DNA from: Flaccisagitta enflata
Taxonomy: Eukaryota > Chaetognatha > Sagittoidea > Aphragmophora
Assembly (NCBI GenBank): GCA_965153355.1
Contig: OZ231126.1
Coordinates: forward strand, 87,296,001 to 87,360,000
Direction of reading: 5' to 3'
Length of the DNA stretch: 64,000 nt
Every line of letters starts with the position of its first letter. The stretch's first letter is position 1. This document shows positions 12,050 through 24,057 of this stretch, one piece after another. The translations under genes and the position numbers were made by a program. The notes under the pieces are model-generated. The model worked only from the letters and a program-made list of their open reading frames with translations. It made no database searches and was not told the DNA's origin.

Positions 12050-13951
12050 TACGCTGCCAGAAATAAGAAGAATTTGCACATGTTGTACGTTGATTATAAA
12101 AAAGCGTACGATTCTGTGCCGCACGCGTGGATAAGAGAGTCATTAACTGTTTACAAGATTTGTCCCACCATCATCAACTTTATATGTACATCAATGCTGA
12201 TGTGGAAGGTTGACCTTACATTACACTATGAAGGTGGCTGCGTCAAAGTTGAAAATGTTTTGTTCCGAAGAGGTATCTTCCAAGGTGACTCTTTATCACC
12301 ACTGCTTTTCATTATTGCCCTTAACCCCCTCAGCCTCATCATCAACAGGAGATGCAAGGGATATAAGATGGGTGATATTTGGATTTCACATCTGTGGTAC
12401 ATGGATGACTTAAAAGGATTTGCCAGCAGCTACGCAAGTATTGTCAAAATGGCTAACCTAATCGAGGCCCTTAGCCTGGATATAGGAATGGAATTTGGGT
12501 TATCAAAATGCAAAATCATAAATCTGACCAATGGGAAGTTAAAACCAAGTGGAGACATAACACTAGAATCAGGCGGAGTCATGGAAGAACTGAGCTCCAG
12601 TGAGTCATATAAATACCTAGGTATCGAGGAACTGGACAAAATCAAGCACAATATGGTCAAAGAGAAGGTTAACAAAAACTCGAAGGCTAAACTGCGTAAA
12701 TTGCTGGAGTCAGAACTCAACTCAAGAAACCTTTTCCAGGCCATTAATGAGAGCATCTTACCTATCATCACCTACACTTTTGGCATAATCGATTGGAATG
12801 AAGACGAAATCAAAGGATATGACATACAAATCCGTAAAATGCTCAACATGTACAAGGCATTTGAACTGAAAAGTGACATAGACAGGCTATACCTACCAAG
12901 AGCCGATGGTGGACGAGGCCTGATATCTGTGTGGGACTCCTTTCAAGCATCTACATGCAGAATAGCCCATGCCATCACACACACAAACAACCAAATCCTG
13001 CTACAGTGCATAGAGAATGAAAAAAAAGGTACATATTCCAACATCACAAGAGCAAAAAAGTATGAACAAAACACCAACATATCCCTTCCAGAAAACTTCC
13101 ATAATAAGCCATACATGATCCAAGCCAGGCTCAAGGCAAAAGCAATGAGAAACGCTTTGACCAAGGCCCACTTAACCACATACCAACAAAAGCCCCAACA
13201 TGGAGCGTTCATACGCATGCTTGAGGAATCAGGGGCAGATAGAAAAACCTCTATGGCTTGGCTAAGAAAAACCTTCCTTTACCCACACACAGAGAGCTAT
13301 ATATGTGGGGCACAAGAACTGGTGATCTTTACCAAATACCTCGAGAAACACTTTCTCAAAAACAGTAATGATGATAGCTGCCTAGTGTGCAAGAAAGATC
13401 CTGAGTCAATTTTCCATATCTTGGGTGCTTGTGACACATTGGCAAACCGGGAATACTTTGACAGGCACAATAACATATGCCAGTATATTCATTTTAAAAT
13501 CCTGAAACACTATAACATAGATGTCGGTGAAAACTGGTATAAGCACAAACCTGCTGAGGTCATAATAAAGCCCAAATGCGAAATTGTCTATGACCAAGTC
13601 ATTGCTACAACAAGGCCAATTGGTGCAAATAGGCCTGACATAATTGTCAAAGATAACAACAGTAACATGGCCTACATAATCGATGTCTCATGCCCAGTTG
13701 ATGTCAACGTGGAAAAAAAAGAAGCTGAAAAAGTGGCCAAATATATGGGACTAAGCGCTGAACTGAACCGGATGTGGGGGGTTAACACTGAAGTAATACC
13801 CGTGATAGTGGGTGGCCTTGGAACGGTTACAAACAACATTGGTGATTATTTATCTAAAATCCCAGGGGTACCCGACCTATTCATGTGCCAAAAAATATGC
13901 TTGCTTGGATCCTCAAGAATACTCCGTGATGTCCTGAGACGCCGGCGATGA
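12050..13951 (+). CDS. reverse transcriptase plus PD-(D/E)XK endonuclease polyprotein, C-terminal part
   Basis: 633 codons without a stop, ending TGA at 13949-13951. Residues are numbered here from an open frame that begins upstream at 11624. RT motif A is LYVDYKKAYDSVPH (Asp157). Motif B is RGIFQGDSLSPLLFIIALNP. The catalytic YMDD box is at 259-262. Motif D follows, then the E-like YKYLG. The C-terminal part has a zinc knuckle C-x2-C-x8-H-x4-C (Cys586-Cys603) and a restriction-like endonuclease core RPD672-x14-D687. This order is typical of single-ORF, early-branching non-LTR elements that cut a preferred target. The N-terminal DNA-binding region and RT motifs before A are missing. The Ser-Leu stretch upstream in the same frame is translated microsatellite, not protein. 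Intact codons imply recent insertion. Confidence 0.9.
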   Translation, partial: YAARNKKNLHMLYVDYKKAYDSVPHAWIRESLTVYKICPTIINFICTSMLMWKVDLTLHYEGGCVKVENVLFRRGIFQGDSLSPLLFIIALNPLSLIINRRCKGYKMGDIWISHLWYMDDLKGFASSYASIVKMANLIEALSLDIGMEFGLSKCKIINLTNGKLKPSGDITLESGGVMEELSSSESYKYLGIEELDKIKHNMVKEKVNKNSKAKLRKLLESELNSRNLFQAINESILPIITYTFGIIDWNEDEIKGYDIQIRKMLNMYKAFELKSDIDRLYLPRADGGRGLISVWDSFQASTCRIAHAITHTNNQILLQCIENEKKGTYSNITRAKKYEQNTNISLPENFHNKPYMIQARLKAKAMRNALTKAHLTTYQQKPQHGAFIRMLEESGADRKTSMAWLRKTFLYPHTESYICGAQELVIFTKYLEKHFLKNSNDDSCLVCKKDPESIFHILGACDTLANREYFDRHNNICQYIHFKILKHYNIDVGENWYKHKPAEVIIKPKCEIVYDQVIATTRPIGANRPDIIVKDNNSNMAYIIDVSCPVDVNVEKKEAEKVAKYMGLSAELNRMWGVNTEVIPVIVGGLGTVTNNIGDYLSKIPGVPDLFMCQKICLLGSSRILRDVLRRRR

Positions 13952-14009
13952 TATCAAGCCCAAGAAAACAACAACCCTCAAACCAAAGAACACACTCTAA
14001 GACAGATTT

Positions 14010-14060
14010 CTAAGTCAGTTCTAAGTCCTAAGTCAGTTCTAAGTCCTAAGTTCTAAGCTT
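14010..14060. repeat. short direct repeats in the retrotransposon 3' UTR
   Basis: Three overlapping copies of a unit like TCAGTTCTAAGTCCTAAG. Confidence 0.8.
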
Positions 14061-14183
14061 TTTAAGACAGTTTCCAAGCCCGCATTTTTTTCCTATGAAG
14101 ACATGCGTTCTTCCGGAGAAATGAACAATGCGCCCAGAGCTGCAACTCTGGTGATGATTCTTCAGTAAATCATATTTTTTTTT

Positions 14184-14204
14184 CTCTCTCTCTCTCTCTC
14201 TCTC
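14184..14204. repeat. (CT)n tract between retrotransposon and HINE copy C
   Basis: A 21-bp CT tract that looks like one piece of a larger (CT)n interrupted by insertions. Confidence 0.85.
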
Positions 14205-14207
14205 TTT

Positions 14208-14463
14208 TTAGTTGCAGACACGCAACTCTATAAGAGGCTTTGTCCGTCCGTCCGTCCGTCCATCCGTCCATCCGTTGGTCGGTTGGTCGGTCCGTCATGC
14301 TCGAGTTGAAAACGCGAGAAAAGCGCCTTTTACGGTGCTGCAGCTGTCATTGAATGTGTGTGGGTGTATGTTAGTGTGTGGGAAGGGGGTTGGGGCGAGG
14401 CTGGGGGTTGGCTGCCCCTGCCCACCTGTCCGCAACGATATTGTGACCCCCGTGTCACTTGTT
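14208..14463 (-). mobile_element. HINE-like element copy C
   Basis: Minus-strand start AACAAGTGACACGGGGGTCAC forms a 5' hairpin with stem GTGAC/GTCAC (14443-14458), different from the usual GGCCG/CGGCC. Subterminal GTTGCGGAC (14428-14436), a CAGGGGC block and an ACGG/ACCA microsatellite follow. The 3' hairpin AGTTGCG...GCAACT (14210-14227, one mismatch) ends it. CT repeats flank it on both sides. Confidence 0.83.
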
Positions 14464-14470
14464 CTTTCTT

Positions 14471-14473
<3 letters not shown>

Positions 14474-14527
<54 letters not shown>
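14474..14527. repeat. (CT)n microsatellite
   Basis: About 54 bp of CT directly after HINE copy C. Confidence 0.95.
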
Positions 14528-14530
<3 letters not shown>

Positions 14531-15086
14531 GTCTGTCATTGTACTTGTTCCAAAAATCTATATGCTTTAAATAAAAACCAAGATTTTAGATAAGTAATGA
14601 GATACATTAAAAAAATATCATTTAAAAAAATTGTTTACCCTTTTTTATCATATTTCTATTCAATTGGAGAAGGTAAAGTTTGATGTTCATTTAATAAAAC
14701 ATTTTAATCTTTATTTAGTGATAGGAGTCTGAAAAAATAATTTTTCTTTTAAATTTCATGAAGCATTATCATTTTAAAAGATTTTCAAAAATCTGTTGTT
14801 TGTTTTTATGCATTGAAGATTTTAGACCAGATTTTGAAATATGAGCCTTAAACATATAATTGGAAGAATCATTTTGTTTAAAAGCAAATTCTATGAATAT
14901 TTTTTTTATCATTATTTAAAGGATTTTTTCTTAAGATAAATGATTGCAATTTCAAAATATATTTTGAACATTCTTTAACAAATTATGAAAAGTATCAACT
15001 AAAAAAAAGAAAAAAATATTGAATAATGTACTACTCAAGAAAGAAAAAGAGAAAGGAAATGAGAAAGAAAAAGAAAAAGAAAAACG
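14528..15086. other. AT-rich unassigned DNA
   Basis: Poly-A and poly-T patches, then GAAAAA repeats leading into the AG array. No gene. Confidence 0.55.
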
Positions 15087-15745
<659 letters not shown>

Positions 15746-15946
15746 GAGAGCAAGAGTTGAGGGCGCTGCACAAGCGAGGGATTGAATTGAATCGATTTTT
15801 GTATATCCGATGAGAGACGAGTTGGCATTGCCAGCCGTAAGGCCAAAATTAATCCTGGAATAACGGAATGAAGAGATGAGTCCTCCGAGAAAGCCAGTTA
15901 CTTATCCCGACCAAAATCTCTCTATTTTTCGTTCAATAGCCCTTTC

Positions 15947-15952
15947 CTTCTC

Positions 15953-16000
<48 letters not shown>

Positions 16001-16004
16001 TCCT

Positions 16005-16096
<92 letters not shown>
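15947..16096. repeat. (TTTC)n microsatellite
   Basis: About 145 bp of TTTC with one TTCC variant near 16003. Confidence 0.97.
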
Positions 16097-16189
16097 TTAG
16101 ATCTCTTCAAATTTCCTCGATGGCGACTAATCTTATTCCTGACAACGCTTACTCCCGTACTTTATCATTCCTTTCCTTCCAGCTCCTCT

Positions 16190-16640
16190 TTGGGCAGCAG
16201 CCCCAAAGGAGTTGACGTCCTGTAGAACACAGGGCGTCTTTCATTTGTCCATTTGTACATCCCCCCATTGGGCCTCTCAGGCCTCAAATCTGGCCTCTCA
16301 GGCCTCAAATCCGGCATCTCAGGCCTCAAATCCGGCCTCCCAGGCCTCAAATCCGGCCTCTCAGGCCTCAAATTTGGCCTCTAGCGCCTAAAATCCGGTC
16401 TCTCAGGCCTCAAATCAGCCATCTAAGCCTTGAATCAGCGCTCTCAGTCTTTGAATCAGTTTTCTATGGTCTTTCAAGCCTTAATTCAGCTTTCTCAAAC
16501 CTCAAATTAGCCCTCTCAAGCTTCTATGGGACTTTGTCCCCTTTGAACCGCTGCCCTGCCTCCCCTAACAACAATTCACAATTGAATGAAGCAGGGCAAC
16601 GGGTATCACTGATCACATATTGCCCTTGGGCGACTGGTTC
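16190..16640 (+). mobile_element. family 2 element, copy 5
   Basis: Starts GGGCAGCAGCCCCAAAGGAG, then TCCTGTAGAACACAGGG. The core is a ~19-bp repeat (GGCCTCTCAGGCCTCAAAT type, 16260-16520). The tail AGGGCAACGGGTATCACTG runs into a terminal palindrome GCCC-TT-GGGC (16622-16631). It belongs to a subfamily shared with 33751-34165. Confidence 0.75.
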
Positions 16641-16756
16641 CATTAATTTATGGATGGAATAATGCAACAAGCTATTATTCCTCATCACATCAACCCATCT
16701 TCCCATGAATTCTCATCCGTTCATTTCATGTTGCTGTGTCCGTCCCATGAGGACGC

Positions 16757-16759
<3 letters not shown>

Positions 16760-16829
<70 letters not shown>

Positions 16830-16830
16830 G
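16760..16830. repeat. (GT)n microsatellite
   Basis: About 70 bp of GT. The left flank GTGTCCGTCCCATGAG recurs inverted beside the (AC)n at 19165-19188. Confidence 0.95.
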
Positions 16831-17629
16831 CGTGTGTCCCCCCCTTTCAAACTGATTGCTCACACAGAGGAATGGAAGATGTGCACCTCCCCAATCTGTC
16901 AACTTTGACTCAGTTAAACTGGTTTATGATTATCAAAGACCAATGGAACATATGGATTGATTTTCACAAACAGAGCCGTTTGTGGACAGGTAAGGTAGCA
17001 CTGTGACAGCGGTGAAAAAAGGGAGTAAAAACTGAAACCCAACTCAACATATCATAAATTATGACCGATAATTTAATCAAAACAAAAATGCCTAAGTCTT
17101 TCATGGTAATGCAAACCGACATTCTTTCTGGATTTTTAGATATTTTAATTTTCTTTCATTTGAGTCCAATCTGGCATCTGTAGCTCAAACCGTTTAGACA
17201 GGAGAATGATTTGAAGAAAAACTTCCAGGTTACTGGTAAAAATTCTGTGAAATGGGAAAGTTTGACCAGAGTATGATTCATTCCTTTGCCAACCAAGATT
17301 ATTCTTATGAAAAACGGCACATTCTAACATCTAGTAGAACTAATTAGGAGGCTATACCCCAAATTTCGTATTACTGGGCCATGAAGAAGTGTGGTTTTTG
17401 TGCTTTTATGTTTTTACCAATTTTTTTGCACATCCTGTTACTTCTTCCGCATGCCATAGGCTTTGAGCAAGGTCTAAGTTATAGGTTCTTCAAAAAGATA
17501 GCGTGTAGATGAAGAATCTCTCAATCTTTTCCCAGCGCACCACTGAAATTTTTAGAAGAAAAAAGAAACAGATATATCGCGAGATGATCGTTTTAAGAGA
17601 TTAAGAACCCTAAAATTTTATCAAAGTCG
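16831..17629. other. unassigned DNA
   Basis: No gene or element boundary recognised. Confidence 0.5.
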
Positions 17630-18096
17630 GCTCTTCCCTTTTGGGCTTTCACACATATGGGGGGATTTTCTCCTCCTTCTTCTCCTTCTTCTTCTTCTAT
17701 GTACCCTCCCTCCCCCCAACCTCGAGGCCCATATCTCAGCCTTGAGGCCTGTATCCCAGCCTCGAGGCTCAAATCCCAGTCTTGAGACCCAAATCCCAAC
17801 CTCCAGGCCCAAATCCCCACCCCAAGGCCCAAATTCCAGCCTCAAGGGATTTGGGCCTCAAGACTGGGATTTGGGCCTTGAGACTGGGATATGGGCCACT
17901 AGGCTTAGGGAAGGGGGGGGGTGCGGAGGAGAAGAGGAAGGAGAAGAAGAAGGAGAAGAAAATCCCACATATGTGTGAAAGCATAGGTCATCAACCCTTT
18001 CAGGGCCGCTGCCCTGCTCCCTCCCTCAACTTCAAGCACAAACTACCTAAGCAGGGCACGGGTACCGCTGACCATCTAACGCTTTTGCGACTTTTT
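17630..18096 (+). mobile_element. family 2 element, copy 2
   Basis: The left hairpin is largely deleted. GGCTTTCACACATATGGGGG and CCTTCTTCTCC motifs lead to a short ~20-bp repeat core (17715-17895). An inverted right copy (CATATGTGTGAAAGCATAGG) follows, then the tail GGGTACCGCTGACCATCTAA and GCTTTTGCGAC. Confidence 0.75.
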
Positions 18097-18126
18097 AAGA
18101 TCGCTTACACTGTTAGTAGTTCACTT

Positions 18127-18498
18127 TTTAGATGCGTCCTCGCATCTCTATAAGAGGGTTTGTCCGTCCGTCCGTCCGTCCGTCCGTCCGTCCGTCCGTC
18201 CGTCCGTCCGTCCGTCCGTCCGTCCGTCCGTCGGTCCGTCCGTCCGTCGGTCCGTCGGTCCGTCGGTCCGTCGGTCCGTCGGTCCGTTACGCCTGTGCAA
18301 AAACCGCGTCTCTCGGCTGTTTTTGGCCACGGTGAGATCCTATACCAAAACAAATGATCAACCAACATGTTTTGAGAGCCTCCTTTACTACTCAGTCGTT
18401 TTCCCCATCTGTATGTCTATCTGTCTCTACATATATGTCACATGATCAATACACGCAGCGACACAGTCCGGACGCATCTTTGCCCGGTCGGGCTTGTT
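18127..18498 (-). mobile_element. HINE-like element copy E
   Basis: Minus-strand start AACAAGCCCGACCGGGC with 5' hairpin GCCCG/CGGGC (18482-18493) and subterminal AGATGCGTCC (18470-18479). A (ACGG/ACCG)n tract of about 120 bp leads to the 3' hairpin AGATGCG-AGGA-CGCATCT (18130-18147). Both stems differ from the common version, yet the subterminal motif exactly matches the inverse of the hairpin's outer end. Confidence 0.83.
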
Positions 18499-18677
18499 TA
18501 GTCACAGGCACGCGTCAATTTTTGATCGGTTGGTCAGTCCGTCGGTCGGTTGGTTCGTACCCATCGATTACAGCGATCATGGTATCGCTGCTCCTCCCTA
18601 AGTGTCCGTTTAGCCTCCTACACTAATGCCCATGCCCACCCATACGCGATTAAGGTAGCTGAGTATCCGGCCTTGTT
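18499..18677 (-). mobile_element. HINE-like element copy F, decayed
   Basis: Begins (minus strand) AACAAGGCCGGATACTCAGC with subterminal ATCGCGTATGGGTGGGCA. It keeps a short ACCG tract and a mutated hairpin near 18500-18519. It is directly joined to copy E in the same orientation. Confidence 0.72.
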
Positions 18678-18951
18678 TTTAACATCTTCGCGATTCATTC
18701 TTTATTCACCATCGAAAAAATGGCAGAGAAAAGAGAGCGTGTCATTGAGAGAAGGAGAAGTTATGGGGTCAGTTTCACTCGGAGGGGGGCAGGACCGAGG
18801 CCAACAGTTTTTGAACATCCGTCTGGAATTCTATCACCATTTTTGTCAAAATCTGGAGATCAAATTCCGCTGCAGATAAGAATTATTGAATTTCGAGGTC
18901 GTTGAAACTGTCAGAAACCGATGGATGAGGCGATGGAAAGGAATGGGAGGA

Positions 18952-19695
<744 letters not shown>

Positions 19696-20392
19696 GGACA
19701 ACAAAGAAAGAATATCAAAGGACCCATAGACAGGTAAACAAAAAATCAAATGGCCAATCCTATTTTCATGAATTGTCCTTTATGAATTGTCTTTTATAGT
19801 GTTCAAGTCTCGATCATGGTCCGGATCTGTCTGTCTCTCTTTCGACAAACAGCAAATGAGAACATTTGAATGAAAAACGCCACCATGCTTTGCCCCAAGT
19901 ATTTTCCTAAAGAGTCAACAATGCATCACAGGCACTGGGAAACTCATTTCATCTTAAAGAATAGTAGTTATTGTAATACTACTAAAAAAGCGTTTTTTAG
20001 GGCTAACAACTCCACTTATACGCAACCTACTATGCAAATGATCTCAATTATACTTCCGTTATATGCCACTAGATAATTTTGTTTGAAACTGCAAACTTTA
20101 CACACGACTCAACAATATTTGAAAGAAAACGACTCAAAAGTATACTGTCAATAAGAATTTCTTTTAATATCAAATCGAGTGTATGGATTTTTTTGATCAA
20201 AGCCAGGGGAAAAGTCAAAACTCGAGATTAGATCCTTTTTGTTTTCGATACGAAGGCCGCAGCCAGTGTTCTTGAATGGCGAGGATTGAGAATGCTGAAT
20301 CTTCGCATCCCCGACAAACGAATTCACTCGATGAGTCAAATCCGTTGACATTGTGGGATCGTATTTTGAGTGAATGACATCCACGATCCATT
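19696..20392. other. unassigned DNA downstream of the ORF1 relic
   Basis: May include 3' remnants of the retroelement on the minus strand (open frame 20148-20471), but I see no RT or endonuclease motif. Confidence 0.45.
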
Positions 20393-21236
20393 TTAGCTCA
20401 CTGGCGCGTAGGACGACGCCGAAGACGTCTTTGGCGACCACCAACGGCCGACCAATACCCCCTCGAGCCAAATCTCACCATTCTCAATAATTTCCTGCTG
20501 CGATTTTTTGGCGACGAGTTTGAACGAAGCAAATAGTTGATGTTTCGTTGGTGCAGGTTCCAACGAAACTATATCTACTCCGTGAGAGTCGAGAGTTGCT
20601 TTTATGTCATCGGTGGTGGTCCCCAATGCACAACGACCAATGTATTTGGCGATCGTCAAATCGGCGCCTTTCCAGGAGACGACGCCGGCATTGACTTTTT
20701 TTCCAATGACAAGAGATTTCCCTTGTGACGTCGGCGGTTTGCCAACAGGACGTTGAGAACGAGGCATTTTACCACGCTGTCTTTCGACTACCTCCGCATG
20801 TTGTTTTTTATTCAACAAAATCCCCGACGAAGTATCCGACGCATATGGCGCTGACGGAGAAAGAGGAGCAAGAGGTGCCGAGGGTAGACATGACGCCAGA
20901 GAAAGGTCTGGCGCTGATGCGAGCGGAAATGACGCTGAAGCGTTAGACGTGGGTACGCGTGACGCATCGGATGTGTTGACTGTCAGCGCCGCTGCCGACG
21001 CCGCATATGACGAAGATGGCGCCGGAGAAGAATGGAAGAGAGTTGGCGAGCGAACTATCCAGTTGTTCGCGCGTGACCATGTTTTCACAAAGAAAAGATA
21101 CAGCAGTTTTGAGGCTGTCGACGGTAGCAAGCAGCTGTTCATTCGAGACCAGCGACTCAGAGTTTTCCTTTTCTCTCGGAATGCGAGACAGGTCGAGGGC
21201 AGCAAACCTCGGTATCTGAGTGTTTGCTGCGTCCAT
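20393..21236 (-). pseudogene. ORF1-like protein of a non-LTR retrotransposon, frameshifted
   Basis: A minus-strand reading starts at ATG 21236 (MDAANTQIPRFAALDLSRIP...) with a leucine-rich, probably coiled-coil stretch (about residues 30-65). Near 21030 the sensible reading moves by one frame into the one that ends at 20393. There follow a Ser/Ala/Pro-rich linker, a basic segment (MPRSQRPVGKPP) and a folded-looking C-terminal domain. That domain carries IGRCALGTTTDDIKATL and WLEGVLVGRWW. This alternating beta/alpha pattern ending in W-x-E-G-V-x-V-x-x-W/Y resembles the RRM-like RNA-binding domain of invertebrate LINE ORF1 or gag-like proteins. The frameshift and the absence of a neighbouring RT suggest a dead fragment. 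Family assignment is from memory of the pattern, so moderate. Confidence 0.6.
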
Positions 21237-22625
21237 GATCCAGATTTTCTCGTATGTATTGTTAACTAGTTTGCTGTGTAAGTCGTCGGACTTGTTTTGT
21301 TTTGAAAAAGCGAATTTTTAGTGACAATTCAAGATTAGAAACAGCTCCGGAAATTTCGTCAAGCATTAGGTTTAAAAGCCCTGATTACAGTTCACAGAAA
21401 GGTAACAGATTCACCAAACAAAATAAAAAAGTTTTAAATTCATTAAATCGTAAAATCTTTCGACGTGCGTCAAAGTTGCTACAATCTCACTGGCCCAGAA
21501 GACATTTTTTGTCTCTTCATATATCCAAGCAGAAAATCATATGTAAGTCAATACTTAGCTGACCAATTGGGTTTGAGAAAAAAAAATGGTCTTCGTGCCT
21601 AATGAGAGTAAAATTTTGCGCATGTCTCAATGATCGAATCCTTCGTCGTTGCATGGATTTTATTTGTCATAAAGAACAAGAGTTCGTTCACGACAACGTC
21701 ACCGTGTTTTGGTTCCATTTTGATAGTTTTTTTCCTTTTCATTGGCGCATCACTGCAACCCCATCACTCCCAGGCGCACACTCATACAAGAGGCGTCAGT
21801 CAGGGGTAAGCAGTGAGAAAGAAGCGTACCTTGAAAAGGTGACCAACTGCTCGGCCTCGACGACGCCCACTGACGGCCGTGATGTTGATAGAGTTTGACG
21901 ACAGCTTGACATGGGATCTTCGGGAGCGAGGCCTTGGTTACCTTAGGCAAATATAAAGAATTTTAGCATATTTTAAAACACAAGAAACTCTAGCCATGTC
22001 AAGCTTTATCCACTGATACCAAGTCAATGTTTCTGTCTGCTCTATAGCATGGGTATTCAATCAAAATTAAGTGAACATGTAATTAACTAAAATCAAACCC
22101 TACAGTACTCTTTATCGTACGGCCCATAGCTTCGGCGCACTCATAAGAAAACGTATCAGCGCACGAAGGTAGATATCACACATATTTTCCGTTTGTTGCC
22201 AATTGAAACGGTCTTCGACAAAAAAAGGAAAAAAAATGTCGGCTGCGATAAGTAAATAAGAAATGTTGAGGCGAAAAGGAGAAATGTTCCTTTCTACTTC
22301 TACAGCTTCATCCTCTTCTTGATGTGGTTTTTTTTCTTAATCTCACTTGGGGAGGAAAATGTCGACATTTCAGTTTTTGTGACTCATTTGATTGTTCTTA
22401 AGCTACATGATTGCATGACATAGTTTTAAAAAGCATTTCCTTTGGACAACTCGGGATAGGCTACTCATCATGAATACGGCGGTAAAACGAGCTTGACAAG
22501 AAAAAGCAACCATGCTTGAAGTTGAAAAGTAGCACCCCATAAGACGCAGTTTTACTTGGTTAATCCCACGATGCATAATCCCCGGACGAAATATTCCCAC
22601 ATCTCCTGGCGCCTTTTCCTTCCCC
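21237..22625. other. unassigned DNA
   Basis: 1.4 kb with no element boundary I can define. Short frames (for example 21602-21898, +) carry no recognisable motif. Confidence 0.5.
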
Positions 22626-23090
22626 GTCCTGCATGGTGTACCTCCCTGTTTCCCCTGCCACCTCCTCCATCCCCCTGCCACTTTTTCTATGCCCTGCCAC
22701 CTCCCACCCTCGGCCACCTTTTCCATCCCACTGCCACAATTTCTATGCCCTGCCACCTCCCACCCTCCGCCACCTTCTCCATCCCCCTGCCACTTTTTCT
22801 ATGCCCTGCCACCTCCCACCCTCGGCCACCTTTTCCATCCCTCTGCCATTTTTTCTCCGTCCTGCCACCTCCCACCCTCGGCCACCTTCTCCATCCCACT
22901 GCCATTTTTTCTATGCCCTGCCACCTCCCACCCTCGGCCACCTTTTCCATCCCACTGCCATTTTTTCTCCGTCCTGCCACCTCCCACCCTCGGCCACCTT
23001 CTCCATCCCCCTGCCACTTTTTCTATGCCCTTCCACCTCCCACCCTTGGCCACCTTTTCCATCCCACTGCCACTTTTTCTCCGTCCTGCC
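22626..23090. repeat. 57-bp minisatellite, about 8 units
   Basis: Unit built from CCTGCCACTTTTTCTATGCC, CTGCCACCTCCCACCCTCGG and CCACCTTTTCCATCCC. Unit length near 57 bp (3 x 19) keeps five frames open on the two strands, giving spurious Pro-rich (+) and Gly/Arg-rich (-) frames. Confidence 0.93.
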
Positions 23091-23632
23091 CGGATTGCTT
23101 CCGTTGATCTCCCGCCTGACGCCGTTGGATTCTTCGGGCTTCAAAACTTCGCATCTTCAATGCAAAAATTTCTACTCTGACGCCACAAAATTTCTCTTGA
23201 TGGAAGTGAGAAATGTCTATCTTTTCTCTCTTTCTTTTTTTTTTTTTTTTATCGAAAGACAGATTTTGAATGTTAACTGATTTGCATTTCCGAACTGATT
23301 TCGGTCGTTTCAATTTTTCAAATGGAAAGAATACACAACTGCCAAATGACTCAAGACACTGTTGAATGAAAAAGTTGAGAATAAGTTGCTTTGTGTTTCG
23401 TAGACGTCCTAATTTGATGTGTAATTTTTTAAAAAAGAAAAGCCAGAGGATGCAATTTGGCTCGAAGGTCATAGTGTTGTAATTTCATACATGAGGCGAC
23501 GGTCTGTAACTAAAAACTTTTTGTTGGGCATCGTCGATTTGATCCTGCTTAATTTAAGGAGAATTATAATTTATACAGTAGATATCGTCTAGACTTGACG
23601 GGGGCAAGGATAATGGGAAGAGAAATAAAGCG
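23091..23632. other. unassigned DNA
   Basis: No supported feature. Confidence 0.5.
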
Positions 23633-24048
23633 AGGGGACTAATATTTGTAATATGAACTAACATAAGAAAAATGTATTCCCCTTGACAGTCGGTTGCCAT
23701 AGAAACACATTTCCATGTATTCTTGCTTGAATACAAATATTTTGTGAGATTTTTTTAAGGAACATTGCTTAAAATCAAATTTGCTACACCTTACCCACAA
23801 TATGTTCTGGGAGAATACCGCTTGTTTGGCCGTTGCTAGAGAGCGTATCCATGTGTGACAAGCCCTAGCAACCGCTAAACGAGCGACATTATTAAAGAAC
23901 ATACTGTGGGAAAGTGGTAGCAAAAAATTTCTCAAAGTATTGATATTTTAGCAAAAATACATTGAAATGTGTTCCCATGGCAACCAGCTATCACGGGCAA
24001 TAAAGCATCTTTTTGTTAGTCTATATTTCAAATATCACTCCCCTAGCT
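23633..24048. mobile_element. near-complete foldback MITE
   Basis: Almost palindromic along its length. GACTAATATTTGTAATATGA at the left mirrors TCTATATTTCAAATATCACT at the right. TCGGTTGCCATAGAAACACA mirrors TGTTCCCATGGCAACCAGC. The centre (TTTGGCCGTTGCTAG / CTAGCAACCGCTAAACGAGCG) also pairs. No clear target duplication. Confidence 0.7.
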
Positions 24049-24057
24049 TCTTTCCTT

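Larger units (their letters stand above)
12041..14183 (+). mobile_element. 5'-truncated non-LTR retrotransposon, R2/NeSL/R4-like clade with REL endonuclease
   Basis: Coding sequence runs to 13951, then a roughly 230-bp 3' UTR with short direct repeats. A T-run and CT tract (14173-14204) follow. The 5' side starts abruptly next to (CT)n inside the RT domain, which is the truncation expected from target-primed reverse transcription. The exact 3' end is not clear; no target duplication is seen because both sides are low complexity. Confidence 0.8.

Noticed and set aside
16190-16640. Possible rRNA or snRNA-like structured RNA because of strong GC hairpins
   Set aside because: The hairpins are family 2 mobile-element ends repeated at seven places.
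22626-23280. Proline-rich frames of 163-215 residues on + and Gly/Arg frames on -
   Set aside because: Generated by a 57-bp minisatellite whose unit is a multiple of three; open in several frames at once.
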